From positions 1 through 22,364 of the forward strand of contig DJWH01000101.1 of assembly GCA_002441525.1 (NCBI GenBank): 22,364 nt of DNA, in the 5' to 3' direction. Both the position numbers and the translations under genes were made by a program. Numbering within the stretch: position 1 is the first letter of the stretch; each line of letters opens with the position of its first letter. Shown here piece after piece: positions 1-8,757 of the stretch. Source of the stretch: Acholeplasmataceae bacterium UBA6235 (GTDB lineage Bacteria > Bacillota_I > Bacilli_A > Acholeplasmatales > UBA5453). The notes below the pieces were generated by a model. That model made no database searches. It saw only the letters and a list, made by a program, of their open reading frames with translations, and was not told the origin of the DNA.

Positions 1-422
1 TCAATGGTTCTCGCATATTTCAAACCGAGTTCATCGACGACAGAAACGACTAAATCATTATAGGTACCATAAGGATAAGCCATACCAATCGGTTTTATCT
101 TAAATATACTTTCAATGATTTGGACATCTTTTTCCAATTGCTCAAACACTTCTTTTTTTGTACATTGTGTTAAATCTGGATGTGTAAAACTATGGACGGC
201 AACCTCATGACCATCATAGAGTTTTGACATGGTTTCTAAATCCAGATGAGAAATAACCACACCATCCAATTCAAAATTATATTGAGGTTCGCCCAGTCCT
301 GTATTGATGTTGAATGTGGCTTTTAAACCATAACGATTGAGTATTTCGATAAATCGAATGTCTTGAGATACGCCATCATCGAAGCTGAAAGTGACGGCTT
401 TTTGATATTTTTGAGTCCACAT
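1..422 (-). CDS. Polysaccharide deacetylase (NodB/CE4 type), 3' end cut by window
   Basis: The leftward frame starts at ATG 422-420, preceded by a good ribosome binding site (GAAAGGAAA on the minus strand, about 428-440), and runs open off the left edge; 140 codons are visible. Residues 10-17 read VTFSFDDG, the first NodB motif, with D15 as expected catalytic base and D16 as metal ligand. H77 and H81 in HSFTHPDL give the HxxxH metal motif, and MAYPYGTYND (114-123) matches the next family motif. The family removes N- or O-acetyl groups from polysaccharides in a metal-dependent reaction. No signal peptide is seen at the N-terminus, so it may be cytoplasmic, which is less usual for this family. 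It is divergent from the glycan genes to its right, and its link to them is inferred from proximity only. Confidence 0.88.
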   Translation of the reverse strand, partial: MWTQKYQKAVTFSFDDGVSQDIRFIEILNRYGLKATFNINTGLGEPQYNFELDGVVISHLDLETMSKLYDGHEVAVHSFTHPDLTQCTKKEVFEQLEKDVQIIESIFKIKPIGMAYPYGTYNDLVVSVVDELGLKYARTI

Positions 423-451
423 AGTTGGGTTTCCTTTCTGAAAACTTTCTA

Positions 452-479
452 TTTACACGATACAAATTAGTGCTATAAT
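452..479 (+). promoter_or_regulatory. Promoter for the Gfo/Idh/MocA-type gene
   Basis: TTTACA at 452-457 and TATAAT at 474-479 are separated by 16 bases, and TG at 471-472 gives an extended -10 (TGCTATAAT). This predicts transcription starting near 486, about 20 bases before the ATG at 505. No CG-centred operator like those at 3921-3986 is visible here. Confidence 0.7.
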
Positions 480-504
480 CGTGGAAGAAAGCGAGTGATT
501 TTTT

Positions 505-1746
505 ATGAATAAAGTGAGAATAGGTGTATTAGGGATTGGTCGTGGTAAATCCATGATTGAATACTCTAGGGCAGCGGACAACGCTGAGCTGGTCGCGGTC
601 TGTGACTTTTATGAACCTGGATTGAATGCTTTAAAGAAAGAACTAGATAACCCCAATATCACCTATTATACATCATTCGATGCTTTTTTAAACCATCCGA
701 TGGACGCGGTTATATTAGCCAATTACGCCACAGAACATGCCCCTTTCGCAATTAAAGCTTTGAATAAAGGTTTGCACGTTTTATCTGAAGTATTACCAGT
801 TCAAACTTTAGCAGAGGCGGTCGAATTGATTGAAACCATTGAACGTACACAAATGGTCTATGCTTACGCCGAAAACTATTGTTACATGCCGGTGGTTACT
901 GAAATGAAACGATTGTATGAAAAGGGTGTTTTAGGGACATTTGAATATGGAGAAGGCGAATATATTCATAACTGTGAACCAATTTGGTCAGACATTACTT
1001 ACGGAGATCCTACCCATTGGCGAAACCACATGTACGCTACATTTTATTGTACACATTCGATTGGACCTTTATTACACATCACAGGGTTAAAACCAGTCAG
1101 TGTGGTTGGATTTGAATTACCTTATGGTACACGTGCTGAACGCATGGGCAAATTGGGTGGTATGGCCGGTATTGAAATGATTACACTTGAAAATGGCGCA
1201 GTAATCAAATCGATTCATGGGGACCTTGGGAAAAATTCAATTTGGTTTTCGATTTATGGATCCAAAGGCAGACTCGAAAGTGCACGTGAGGATGCGTTAT
1301 TGAACGATGTAGAACGTATCTATGTGTCTGTTGACCCAGAAGAAGGAGTCTTTAATAACGATATTCAAACCTATGAACCAAAAACCATCCATCATGAGAA
1401 AGCCAAATCGTTTGGTCATGGCGGTAGTGATTTTTATACCATGTATCATTTCGCCGAAAAGATTCTAGGACGACCAGCAGATACCATCGATATTTATCAA
1501 GCGCTTGATATGTTTTTACCAGGGTTGTATGCGTATCGTTCGATTTTAAACCACAACCAACCGATGAATATACCAAATCTACGTTTGAAATCGGAAAGAG
1601 ATTTGGTCAGACACGATCATGCTTGTACAGATTTGAAAGTTGCTAAAGAACAGGTGTTGCCTTGTTATTCAAAAGGCAACCCTGAGGTATCACCAAAGAC
1701 GTATCAAGCACTCAAAGAAAAATACGAATCGAAACATCAAAAGTAA
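505..1746 (+). CDS. Gfo/Idh/MocA-fold protein with GH109-like signatures
   Basis: This 413-residue protein has an N-terminal Rossmann NAD(P)-binding segment (VRIGVLGIGRGKS, residues 4-16) followed by the Gfo/Idh/MocA C-terminal alpha/beta domain. The usual E-K-P motif with its catalytic lysine is replaced by E95-V96-L97-P98. Three segments recall NAD+-dependent GH109-type glycosidases rather than plain dehydrogenases: E-V at 95-96, ENYCY at 123-127, and W172-R-N-H followed by THSIGP at 183-188. Those enzymes cleave glycosides by transient oxidation at C3. The GH109 comparison is from memory, not an alignment. There is no signal peptide, so a cytoplasmic role is expected. The start has only a weak ribosome binding site (GCGAG near 491-495), but it fits the promoter just upstream. 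A sugar dehydrogenase role remains possible. Confidence 0.85.
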   Translation: MNKVRIGVLGIGRGKSMIEYSRAADNAELVAVCDFYEPGLNALKKELDNPNITYYTSFDAFLNHPMDAVILANYATEHAPFAIKALNKGLHVLSEVLPVQTLAEAVELIETIERTQMVYAYAENYCYMPVVTEMKRLYEKGVLGTFEYGEGEYIHNCEPIWSDITYGDPTHWRNHMYATFYCTHSIGPLLHITGLKPVSVVGFELPYGTRAERMGKLGGMAGIEMITLENGAVIKSIHGDLGKNSIWFSIYGSKGRLESAREDALLNDVERIYVSVDPEEGVFNNDIQTYEPKTIHHEKAKSFGHGGSDFYTMYHFAEKILGRPADTIDIYQALDMFLPGLYAYRSILNHNQPMNIPNLRLKSERDLVRHDHACTDLKVAKEQVLPCYSKGNPEVSPKTYQALKEKYESKHQK

Positions 1747-1748
1747 CT

Positions 1749-1766
1749 TATGTATATCAATACATA
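1749..1766. repeat. Short inverted repeat after the Gfo/Idh/MocA-type gene
   Basis: TATGTAT and ATACATA form a perfect 7-bp inverted repeat with a 4-base loop just after the stop codon. It has no U-tract of its own and lies upstream of the stronger terminator hairpin. Its function is unknown and it may be chance in AT-rich DNA. Confidence 0.4.
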
Positions 1767-1791
1767 GAGATTATGCATGCAAAAAAAGGAC

Positions 1792-1828
1792 AACAACCAG
1801 CGATTAAAGATGGTTGTTTTTCATTTTT
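1792..1828 (+). terminator. Rho-independent terminator
   Basis: AACAACCA (1792-1799) pairs perfectly with TGGTTGTT (1811-1818) across an 11-base loop and is followed by a T-rich run broken by one C-A. It ends the transcript of the gene at 505-1746 and separates it from the esterase/GH30 pair. Confidence 0.75.
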
Positions 1829-1842
1829 GATTGCGGTAATAT
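1814..1842 (+). promoter_or_regulatory. Possible promoter for the esterase/GH30 pair
   Basis: TTGTTT (1814-1819) and TAATAT (1837-1842) are 17 bases apart, 35 bases before the ATG at 1877. The -35 box overlaps the right arm of the preceding terminator. Both boxes are imperfect. Without this promoter the pair would depend on readthrough. Confidence 0.35.
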
Positions 1843-1876
1843 ATAGATGTTTGTCGCTAATTAAGGAGAGATCATT

Positions 1877-2518
1877 ATGTTATTTAAACCAAATGAATCG
1901 GTTGTATTCTTAGGAGATTCCATCACCGATTCCAACAAAAGTGGCGTTGAAGGCTCATATGTATGGGATGTTTTAGGGAGTGGCTATGTGAACATGGTCA
2001 ACTCGTATTTCTTGTTATACCATCCTGAATTGAATTTAAGAATCATCAACCAAGGCATCAGTGGAAATAGAACCACCGATTTGCTCAATCGTTTAGACAG
2101 AGATGTGATTTCATATAAACCTAACCACGTTGTTTTAATGATTGGTGTCAATGACGCGTGGCGTCAATTAGACTGCCCACAAATCCCAGATTATAAATTA
2201 ACCACAGAAGGTTATAAGCAAAATGTCCTTGAAATCATCAAACGTCTTCAAGCAGAAAACATTCATGTGATTGTCATGTCCCCATTCTACTTAGAACCGA
2301 ACCGTTCAAATGCACTGAGAGAAAAAGTGGATGCTTATAACGGTGTCTTAAAAGACATCACAGCCCAATTAGGTTTAATGTATATCGATTTACAAAAAGC
2401 ATTTGACGATTTATTGGAAAAAGTTTCAATATTTACCATCTCTGGTGATCGCATTCACCTCAACATGGCTGGTAACATGTTTTTACGTGACCAAGTCATC
2501 CAGCATTTAATCAAGTAA
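1877..2518 (+). CDS. SGNH/GDSL-family esterase/lipase
   Basis: This 213-residue protein carries all SGNH hydrolase blocks: FLGDSITD with nucleophile S15, the block II glycine and asparagine in NQGISGN (58-64), GVND with N92 (90-93), and DRIH with D191 and H194 completing the triad. The family hydrolyses esters, often acetyl groups on carbohydrates. The length is normal for a stand-alone single domain. There is no signal peptide, so it should be cytoplasmic. AAGGAGAG at 1863-1870 supports the start. It sits 2 bases upstream of the GH30 gene, which suggests that it deacylates the same imported oligosaccharide that GH30 cleaves. That substrate is an inference. Confidence 0.92.
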   Translation: MLFKPNESVVFLGDSITDSNKSGVEGSYVWDVLGSGYVNMVNSYFLLYHPELNLRIINQGISGNRTTDLLNRLDRDVISYKPNHVVLMIGVNDAWRQLDCPQIPDYKLTTEGYKQNVLEIIKRLQAENIHVIVMSPFYLEPNRSNALREKVDAYNGVLKDITAQLGLMYIDLQKAFDDLLEKVSIFTISGDRIHLNMAGNMFLRDQVIQHLIK

Positions 2519-2520
2519 TC

Positions 2521-3837
2521 ATGAACAGAACTGTTAAATTATACGTAACTACTGGGGATGAATCGAAGAAATTTGTTCAAGAACCGGTGTATTCAACCAC
2601 GAACAAACCCAATATCCATTTGAATCCAAACCATTTGAAACAAGTGGTGGATGGCTTTGGTGCAGCGATGACCGAATCATCTGCATTTCTTTTATCACAA
2701 CTCGATTCAAAACACCAACAAGAAGTCATGAGCGCTTTGTTTGGTAAAGAGGGTATTGGTATTTCCTTTCTTAGAACCACCATTGGCGCATCCGACTTTT
2801 CAATGAGAAGTTACACCTACAACGATATAGATCCTCAATCTGAAGATGATGATTTGAATCACTTTTCTTTGAGTGATGATTTGAATTATGTCATTCCAAT
2901 GTTGAAGGTTGCGAAAACATACCATGATTTTTTAGTGGTATCTAGTCCATGGACAGCGCCAGCTTGGATGAAAGACAATCATCATTTGAATGGCGGACGA
3001 TTATTACCAAAGCATTATGGTGTCTATTCAAGATATTTAGCGAAGTTCATTAAGAGTTATCAAGCAATAGGCATCGACATTTACGCGATTACCCCACAAA
3101 ATGAACCACGCCATGAAGCCTTGACTTACCCATCGATGTTGATGAGTGGTCAAGAACAGAAAGCATTTGTTCAAATACTATCAGATACCTTTAAAGAACA
3201 AAATATCGACACAAAGATCATTGCCTATGACCACAATTGGGATGATATAGATTATGCAAGAACCATCTATTCCGACGAAAAAGCTGCTTTAGCGGTTGCA
3301 GGTACGGGTTTCCATTGTTATGACGGGAACGTCAAAGCGACACAAGCATTGATAGAAGAATACCCGGATAAAGACATTTGGTTTACAGAATGTTCAGGGG
3401 GGTTATGGGCTAACAACTTCAGTGATAATTTGGGTTGGAATCTTGAAAATGTATTTTTAGGATCTCTTCAATATGGTGCGAAATCCGTGTTATTGTGGAA
3501 CATTGCGTTAGATTTAGATTGCGGACCTAAAAATGGGGGTTGTATGAACTGTCGAGGTTTATTGACCATTGACCCTATCACTCAACACATCGAAAAAAAT
3601 GTAGAATACTATTTGGTTGGCCATTTTTCGAAGTTTGTTCAAAGAGGTGCATATGTGATTGAAACAACGGTAGAGGATACCGATTTGATCAGTGTAAGTT
3701 TCCTTAATCCAGATCAATCCATGGTTTGTGTGGTTTATAATAAATCAGATGAGCCAAAAGAAATTAGATTCGCTGTTAAAGATGCGGTTATAGGTTATCA
3801 ACTCAAAGAAAAGTCTGTTTTGACGATCGAACTATAA
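2521..3837 (+). CDS. Glycoside hydrolase family 30 (glucosylceramidase-like beta-glycosidase)
   Basis: This 438-residue protein has the GH30 layout: VDGFGAAMTESSA near residues 43-55, a (beta/alpha)8 barrel, then a short C-terminal beta domain. The acid/base is E195 in TPQNEP and the nucleophile is E290 in WFTECSGG. The C-rich GPKNGGCMNCRGLLT segment is also typical of the family. GH30 enzymes are retaining beta-glycosidases (beta-glucosidase, beta-xylosidase, beta-1,6-glucanase and others), and the subfamily cannot be fixed here. There is no signal peptide, so it probably acts on imported oligosaccharide. It begins 2 bases after the esterase stop without a clear ribosome binding site, which suggests translational coupling. 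A terminator follows at 3871. Confidence 0.93.
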   Translation: MNRTVKLYVTTGDESKKFVQEPVYSTTNKPNIHLNPNHLKQVVDGFGAAMTESSAFLLSQLDSKHQQEVMSALFGKEGIGISFLRTTIGASDFSMRSYTYNDIDPQSEDDDLNHFSLSDDLNYVIPMLKVAKTYHDFLVVSSPWTAPAWMKDNHHLNGGRLLPKHYGVYSRYLAKFIKSYQAIGIDIYAITPQNEPRHEALTYPSMLMSGQEQKAFVQILSDTFKEQNIDTKIIAYDHNWDDIDYARTIYSDEKAALAVAGTGFHCYDGNVKATQALIEEYPDKDIWFTECSGGLWANNFSDNLGWNLENVFLGSLQYGAKSVLLWNIALDLDCGPKNGGCMNCRGLLTIDPITQHIEKNVEYYLVGHFSKFVQRGAYVIETTVEDTDLISVSFLNPDQSMVCVVYNKSDEPKEIRFAVKDAVIGYQLKEKSVLTIEL

Positions 3838-3870
3838 TCTATATTACGCATCAAAACACACGCCTATTTT

Positions 3871-3907
3871 AAAGACCTTGACGATTGTCGGGTCTTTTTT
3901 ATTTTTT
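3871..3907 (+). terminator. Rho-independent terminator after the GH30 gene
   Basis: AAAGACC (3871-3877) pairs with GGTCTTT (3891-3897), with an inner GAC/GTC helix around GATT, and runs into a T-rich tract. It isolates the esterase/GH30 unit from the regulated transporter promoter downstream. Confidence 0.85.
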
Positions 3908-3920
3908 CCCTATTTAGCAA

Positions 3921-3934
3921 TTCAAACGTTTGAA
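3921..3934. promoter_or_regulatory. Operator site 1 (LacI/CcpA-type)
   Basis: TTCAAACGTTTGAA is a perfect 14-bp palindrome with a central CG, as is typical of LacI-family operators. It lies upstream of the -35 box of the transporter promoter. The likely binder is the LacI-family protein encoded at 17326-18333, by inference. Confidence 0.75.
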
Positions 3935-3941
3935 AAAAATA

Positions 3942-3955
3942 GGAAAACGTTTGAA
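3942..3955. promoter_or_regulatory. Operator site 2 (LacI/CcpA-type, imperfect)
   Basis: GGAAAACGTTTGAA has a right half (CGTTTGAA) identical to site 1 and a degenerate left half. Its central CG is 21 bp from that of site 1, two helical turns, so the sites face the same side of the DNA. Confidence 0.6.
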
Positions 3956-3971
3956 AAAGTGAAAAAAGGTA

Positions 3972-4000
3972 TTGCAAACGTTTTCACACGATGCTATAAT
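3972..4000 (+). promoter_or_regulatory. Main promoter of the transport operon
   Basis: TTGCAA (3972-3977) and TATAAT (3995-4000) are 17 bases apart, with an extended -10 (TGCTATAAT). The -35 box lies inside operator site 3, so a bound repressor would block polymerase directly. The leader to the ATG at 4047 is about 40 bases. Confidence 0.8.
3973..3986. promoter_or_regulatory. Operator site 3 overlapping the -35 box
   Basis: TGCAAACGTTTTCA has a central CG 31 bp from that of site 2, three helical turns. With its flanks it is close to the CcpA cre consensus (WTGNNARCGNWWWCAW), so carbon catabolite repression is an alternative or additional use. Confidence 0.65.
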
Positions 4001-4046
4001 TGGTTTTGAATTATGGTAAATCCATGTCATAGAAAAGGAGAAAAAT

Positions 4047-5687
4047 ATGATAAAGAGACTTACATTACTCATCACAGTATTGACACTCGCTTTAACATTG
4101 GCAGCCTGCAAAAAAGATTCAGGGTTGGATGCGAATGTGGCTGGTGAAGTTACAGTCATGCTTTACAATGGTGACGGAAACACGTATGAAGACCTTGGTC
4201 ACCAAACATTAAACACCGCAGATATCAAAGACGATAAACTCGGTTTGATGTATGCAGTTGCGACAGAATTTAACAAACATTATCCAAATGTTAAAATCAA
4301 TGTTCATTTTAAACTAGGGGACTCCTATAACTGGGACACCAAAGAAACTTGGGCACAATATAGAAGCAACTACGAACAACAAACTGGTACAAAAGTGGAT
4401 ATTTGGTCAGCTACTGATTTAGCAGGCGATACCACTAGAGGATTGGTCGCAGACTTATCTGTGTTCAAAGACGATGCTGTTTACAAATCGATTAACCCAG
4501 CATTCATGAAGATGTTGAACTATTATGGCGTTCAAGCAGGTCTTCCTGAATATTTAGTACCATGGGGCATTTATGTCAACAGAGATTTCGCTGAAGAAAA
4601 GAACTTAGATGTACCATCACCAGATTGGACCATCGAAGAATATACTGAATTCGTTGCTCATAGCCAAATCAATGAATTCTACGGTACAGAAAATCCTGAC
4701 TTCAGAATGATTCAAACTGGTGCAACCACGATTACGCAACAACTTCTAAAACAAGGTGTTGATGGCGATTATGTCAACGTCAATTCCGATGAAGTAAGAG
4801 CATTGATCCCTTACATCACCACTTGGGCACAAAACGCATTGTGGACTACTGGTGAAGGTTGGTCAAGTGGCGGTACAACCAATGAATTCTATGGCAGTGG
4901 CGGTTGGTGGGGACACAACTTCTTCAAACAAGGTAAGATGTTAACCAACAGTGCAGACCCTTGGATGTTAGGTGACGCAGCGAATCCATTAACCAGCGAA
5001 TTGATGTTAAACGATGTGGACTGGGACTACTATCCAAGACCTTCTACCAATGGTGTAGATAACACTGTGGGTATTGTCTTAGACCCTATTGCAATCCGTA
5101 ACTACGCAATGGATGACAACGATGTTAAATTATCACAAGAAGAAAAGAGCAAACTTGAAATCGCGTATACTTTTGCAAGCTTCTGGACTGCAGATACACG
5201 TTCTTGGGAAGCTCAAAGCAAACAACAATACAATAACAATGGTAAATTTGATACAGTCATGAGCGACAGTTTCCCTGTCACTACTGGCGACACTTTCGCA
5301 GAACAAATGGAAATTTGGTATTCATTACCAACTCACCAATACTTCAGAGATGCTGAAAGAACCCCTGGTTTCCAAAAGATTCTACAAATCTTCAACGAAG
5401 GCAAGATCTACGACGTGGCTGACAAAGCATATCCTTGGAACTTCACCGAAGCTGGCGAAACCAAACAAATTTTCCATGAATGGAATCAAATGGGTAACCC
5501 TGCAACCTTAACTGGTAACCCAGAAGCCACTTCACCTGAAATTTTAGATGGTGTTGCATTTACCGATGCAGTATTGGCTAAATTACCTGAGTGGAATGTC
5601 TTATTCAATGCGCGTTTTGAACAAGCATTTGATGAATTAAAAGCTGGATTAGTACAATACTACGGCAAAACAGAAAAAGACTTTTAA
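4047..5687 (+). CDS. ABC-transporter solute-binding lipoprotein (family 1-like)
   Basis: This 546-residue protein begins with a signal peptide ending in the lipobox LAAC, so C21 is the lipidation site and the mature protein is tethered outside the membrane. The body reads as a large carbohydrate-type solute-binding protein, rich in Trp, Tyr and Asp that could stack on sugar rings. It is longer than the roughly 400-450 residues usual for family 1, which suggests a bulky ligand. AAAGGAG (about 4036-4042) supports the start. As first gene after the regulated promoter, followed by a stabilising-type hairpin, it is probably the most abundant product of the operon. The ligand is unknown; beta-linked oligosaccharides are a guess from the neighbouring GH30. 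Confidence 0.9.
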   Translation: MIKRLTLLITVLTLALTLAACKKDSGLDANVAGEVTVMLYNGDGNTYEDLGHQTLNTADIKDDKLGLMYAVATEFNKHYPNVKINVHFKLGDSYNWDTKETWAQYRSNYEQQTGTKVDIWSATDLAGDTTRGLVADLSVFKDDAVYKSINPAFMKMLNYYGVQAGLPEYLVPWGIYVNRDFAEEKNLDVPSPDWTIEEYTEFVAHSQINEFYGTENPDFRMIQTGATTITQQLLKQGVDGDYVNVNSDEVRALIPYITTWAQNALWTTGEGWSSGGTTNEFYGSGGWWGHNFFKQGKMLTNSADPWMLGDAANPLTSELMLNDVDWDYYPRPSTNGVDNTVGIVLDPIAIRNYAMDDNDVKLSQEEKSKLEIAYTFASFWTADTRSWEAQSKQQYNNNGKFDTVMSDSFPVTTGDTFAEQMEIWYSLPTHQYFRDAERTPGFQKILQIFNEGKIYDVADKAYPWNFTEAGETKQIFHEWNQMGNPATLTGNPEATSPEILDGVAFTDAVLAKLPEWNVLFNARFEQAFDELKAGLVQYYGKTEKDF

Positions 5688-5705
5688 TCAATAAAAATCA
5701 TGATT

Positions 5706-5735
5706 GTGAGGCACCGATATTTTTCGGTGCCTCAC
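5706..5735 (+). promoter_or_regulatory. Perfect intercistronic hairpin between the two binding-protein genes
   Basis: GTGAGGCACCGA (5706-5717) and TCGGTGCCTCAC (5724-5735) form a perfect 12-bp stem with a 6-base loop. No U-tract follows, so it is a poor terminator. Hairpins in this position, as in malE-malF operons, can protect the 3' end of the upstream binding-protein mRNA and lower downstream expression. That role here is inferred. Confidence 0.8.
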
Positions 5736-5763
5736 CTAATTATGAAAGGAGACTTATCGCTTT

Positions 5764-8757
5764 ATGAGAAAACTAAAACGCACCTTTTTGATCTTAATCG
5801 TCGTGATGGTGGGGATCTTTAGCATTACCCGTTTAGTGGATTCAGGATATACCTATAAACTCAATGAAACCATTACTAAAGCTGACGAAACCGCGGCTTT
5901 TCATTTGTTAAATGAACTACTCAATAAACACGATATCGACAAATATACTTACGTCGATTATTTAAATGAACATCAACACGAGGTCACCTACAATCATCCC
6001 GATGTAGATGTCGATCTTTTTGTCTATGATGACGTTGATCTTGATTTAAATAAACCCGTTAAAATGCTTGAAGAAGGCGATATCGCGCGCTATGAATTGA
6101 CTTTAACAGAGGGGGATTACTATACCATCGATATGAATTATCTGTTAGGAGAATCATCACTCAACGATGTCATTGTTTCGCTAAAAATCAATGGCGAAAC
6201 CTTTTACAGCGAGATGAATTCCATCATCTTGCCTACCCTTTGGAAAGACGAATCTAAAGAGTACAGTACAGACCGTTATGGCGATGAAGTTTTATCCAAT
6301 CAAGTGATTATTTCTGGGTGGCAAAATCAACCCCTATATGGCAGTACATATCAAAGTATTGACCCACTAATGTTTTATTTTGAATCCGGCGAAAACGTGA
6401 TTGAAGTGGAAAATATGGGTTCAACCCCAGTAACTGTAGCGAACATCCATCTCCAATCACCTAAAAAATATGACACCTATGTGACCTATTTATCTCAACA
6501 TGTAGGACCTAAAATACAATCGCTTATTACAGTCGACGCGATTGATTATGTTCAAAAAAACTCATCGTATGTTCAATCGTTCTCATTGAATAACCCATCG
6601 GTTCAACCCTTTGATGCGGTGTATAAAAAACTCAATGTCATTGATGGTGCAACTTGGAAACAATCGGGACAATCGTTAACCTATGATGTTACTGTAGAAA
6701 CCGCTGGTTTCTACCAATTGGCCATCAAATACATCAACGATAAAGCGGATTTTAAAGTGTTCCGATCCATCGCGATTGATGGCGAAATTCCATTTGAGGA
6801 ATTCAGAGCGTACGCGGTCCCTACCACCCGTGCTACGACCATCAAGATGCACACTTTATCCAACGGTGATATCCCATATGAAGTGTATTTATCCAAAGGT
6901 ACCCACACGATTACCATCAAAGCAGAATCTGAGCCTGTTCAAAATAGCCTAAGACAAATTCAATTACTGATTGATCATATCAACGCGTTCTCCCTAGAAA
7001 TCCGTAAAATCACGGGTAAAAGCATCGACAAAGATCGTACATGGCAATTTACCCAATACATCCCTGAAACACCAGCTTATTTAGAAGCGTATCAACTACT
7101 CATCAAAACCATCATTACCGATTTGTCGAGCTACGCCCCTAACCAATACGAATCATCCACCATTTCTAACCTTCAAAAAGCACTCTTTAGATTGAATAAC
7201 ATCTATAAAGATTACGAAAGATTACCGTTTTATTTAGACGATTTGATTGGTGGTAGTGGTTCAGTTACCCAATACCTAGGGAACTCATTGACAGAAATTG
7301 CAGAACAACCGATGTATTTGGATGAACTATATTTATATAGTGACACCAAATTACCAAAGGAAAACGTTGGTTTCTTTAGAAGCATGTTCGCTTCCTTAGA
7401 GACATTCATGGCTTCTTTTAGCTCCAACAAATTCAAACAAGACAACGATCCTAAAGTCGTGGATGTGTGGGTCAATAGACCGATCACTTATGTCGATATG
7501 ATGCAAAAGATGGCAGACCAAAACTTTACAGAAGATACCGGGATTCGTGTGAAAATTTCAGTGATGCCGGACCCAAATAAACTGGTCATGTCAGCAGCGG
7601 CAGGACAACAACCCGATGTTGCATTAGGGTTAGCGTCCTATATGCCCTATGATTTAGCCATTCGTAACGCGGCTTATGATTTATCCTCATTCCCAGATTA
7701 TTGGTCATTTGCGAGTGCGTTTTCACCAGGGGCGTTTATCCCCTATGTACTCAATGATAAGGCTTATGCGATTCCAGAAACGCTAGACTTTAATGTCTTG
7801 ATGTATCGTAAGGATATCTTTGATGCGTTAGGCTTCATGGTGCCTGACACTTGGGAAGAAGTGATTCAAATACTCCCTGAACTTCAACAATATGGGATGA
7901 ATTTCTATCATCCAATTGCCGGTAGTGGTGGGACAAAATATTTCTACCAAACATCCGGATTCATCTATCAATATAACGGGGCTTTATACGATACCAATGG
8001 GATGAATACAACCATCAACACCAAAGCTTCGATTGAAGGACTCACTTTCCTCAATCAATTATTCACCAACTATTCTTTACCAGAACAAGTCCAATCGTTT
8101 TATAACGCATTTAGATACGCGACTTTACCGATTGGCATCAGTGATTTCCAAAACTATTTACTCATCAAGAATGCAGCGCCAGAAATCGTTGGACAATGGC
8201 GCATCGCACCATACCCGAGTGTGACACCAGAAAATGGTGAAACCAATCGTTATTACATCGCGAACGGTACAGCAGGGATGATTTTAAATGGTACGAAAAA
8301 ACCCAATGAATCTTGGGCATTCTTAAAATGGTGGTTGGGCGAAGAAACACAAACCAAGTTCGCATTCAATTTGCAATCTACCTATGGTCCGACTTACGCC
8401 TGGTTATCAGCCAATATCCACGCTGTAGAGAATTCACCGCTACCCGAAGGGGATAAGCGCGTCATTCTTGAACAAGTCAAATGGTTGATTGACGTACCAA
8501 GAACCCCAGGACAATACATGCTTGAACGTTCTTTATCGAACATTTGGACCGATGTTGTATTCAATGGGGAAAGCACTGGGATTGCGGTAGACCAATATAC
8601 CATTTTAATCAACCGTGAAATCCGTAAAAAGATGATTGAGTTTGGATTCATCGATCAAAATGGCGATGTATTAAAGGTTTACACCATTCCTACCATCGAA
8701 TGGATTCAAGACAAAATGATGGAAGCCTCAGGGGGATATCATGGATCAGACAATTAA
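5764..8757 (+). CDS. Very large membrane-anchored solute-binding fusion protein
   Basis: This protein has 997 residues. An N-terminal hydrophobic segment (about 7-23) without a lipobox cysteine suggests a membrane anchor or uncleaved signal. Residues about 75-235 and 265-405 look like beta-sandwich modules resembling carbohydrate-binding/galactose-binding domains. A helical linker spans about 405-560. From about 564 ([13 protein letters not shown]) to the C-terminal region it reads as a family 1 solute-binding domain, with [23 protein letters not shown] and the C-terminal half around [13 protein letters not shown]. It probably captures a glycan through its N-terminal modules and presents it to the permeases. 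GAAAGGAG (about 5744-5751) precedes the ATG. Its end overlaps the next gene by 17 bases, which implies coupled synthesis. The exact domain families are not certain. Confidence 0.85.
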   Translation: MRKLKRTFLILIVVMVGIFSITRLVDSGYTYKLNETITKADETAAFHLLNELLNKHDIDKYTYVDYLNEHQHEVTYNHPDVDVDLFVYDDVDLDLNKPVKMLEEGDIARYELTLTEGDYYTIDMNYLLGESSLNDVIVSLKINGETFYSEMNSIILPTLWKDESKEYSTDRYGDEVLSNQVIISGWQNQPLYGSTYQSIDPLMFYFESGENVIEVENMGSTPVTVANIHLQSPKKYDTYVTYLSQHVGPKIQSLITVDAIDYVQKNSSYVQSFSLNNPSVQPFDAVYKKLNVIDGATWKQSGQSLTYDVTVETAGFYQLAIKYINDKADFKVFRSIAIDGEIPFEEFRAYAVPTTRATTIKMHTLSNGDIPYEVYLSKGTHTITIKAESEPVQNSLRQIQLLIDHINAFSLEIRKITGKSIDKDRTWQFTQYIPETPAYLEAYQLLIKTIITDLSSYAPNQYESSTISNLQKALFRLNNIYKDYERLPFYLDDLIGGSGSVTQYLGNSLTEIAEQPMYLDELYLYSDTKLPKENVGFFRSMFASLETFMASFSSNKFKQDNDPKVVDVWVNRPITYVDMMQKMADQNFTEDTGIRVKISVMPDPNKLVMSAAAGQQPDVALGLASYMPYDLAIRNAAYDLSSFPDYWSFASAFSPGAFIPYVLNDKAYAIPETLDFNVLMYRKDIFDALGFMVPDTWEEVIQILPELQQYGMNFYHPIAGSGGTKYFYQTSGFIYQYNGALYDTNGMNTTINTKASIEGLTFLNQLFTNYSLPEQVQSFYNAFRYATLPIGISDFQNYLLIKNAAPEIVGQWRIAPYPSVTPENGETNRYYIANGTAGMILNGTKKPNESWAFLKWWLGEETQTKFAFNLQSTYGPTYAWLSANIHAVENSPLPEGDKRVILEQVKWLIDVPRTPGQYMLERSLSNIWTDVVFNGESTGIAVDQYTILINREIRKKMIEFGFIDQNGDVLKVYTIPTIEWIQDKMMEASGGYHGSDN

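Noticed and set aside
440..449. GAAAACTTTC near-palindrome upstream of the Gfo/Idh/MocA-type gene as a LacI operator.
   Set aside because: It lacks the central CG and symmetry of the operators at 3921-3986, and AT-rich DNA gives such matches often.
1774..1781. TGCATGCA palindrome before the terminator at 1792.
   Set aside because: Eight bases of self-complementary sequence with no promoter around it is expected by chance.
3914..4159. 81-codon minus-strand frame across the operon promoter.
   Set aside because: It runs through the operators and promoter of the transport operon, has low-complexity Phe-rich content and no ribosome binding site.
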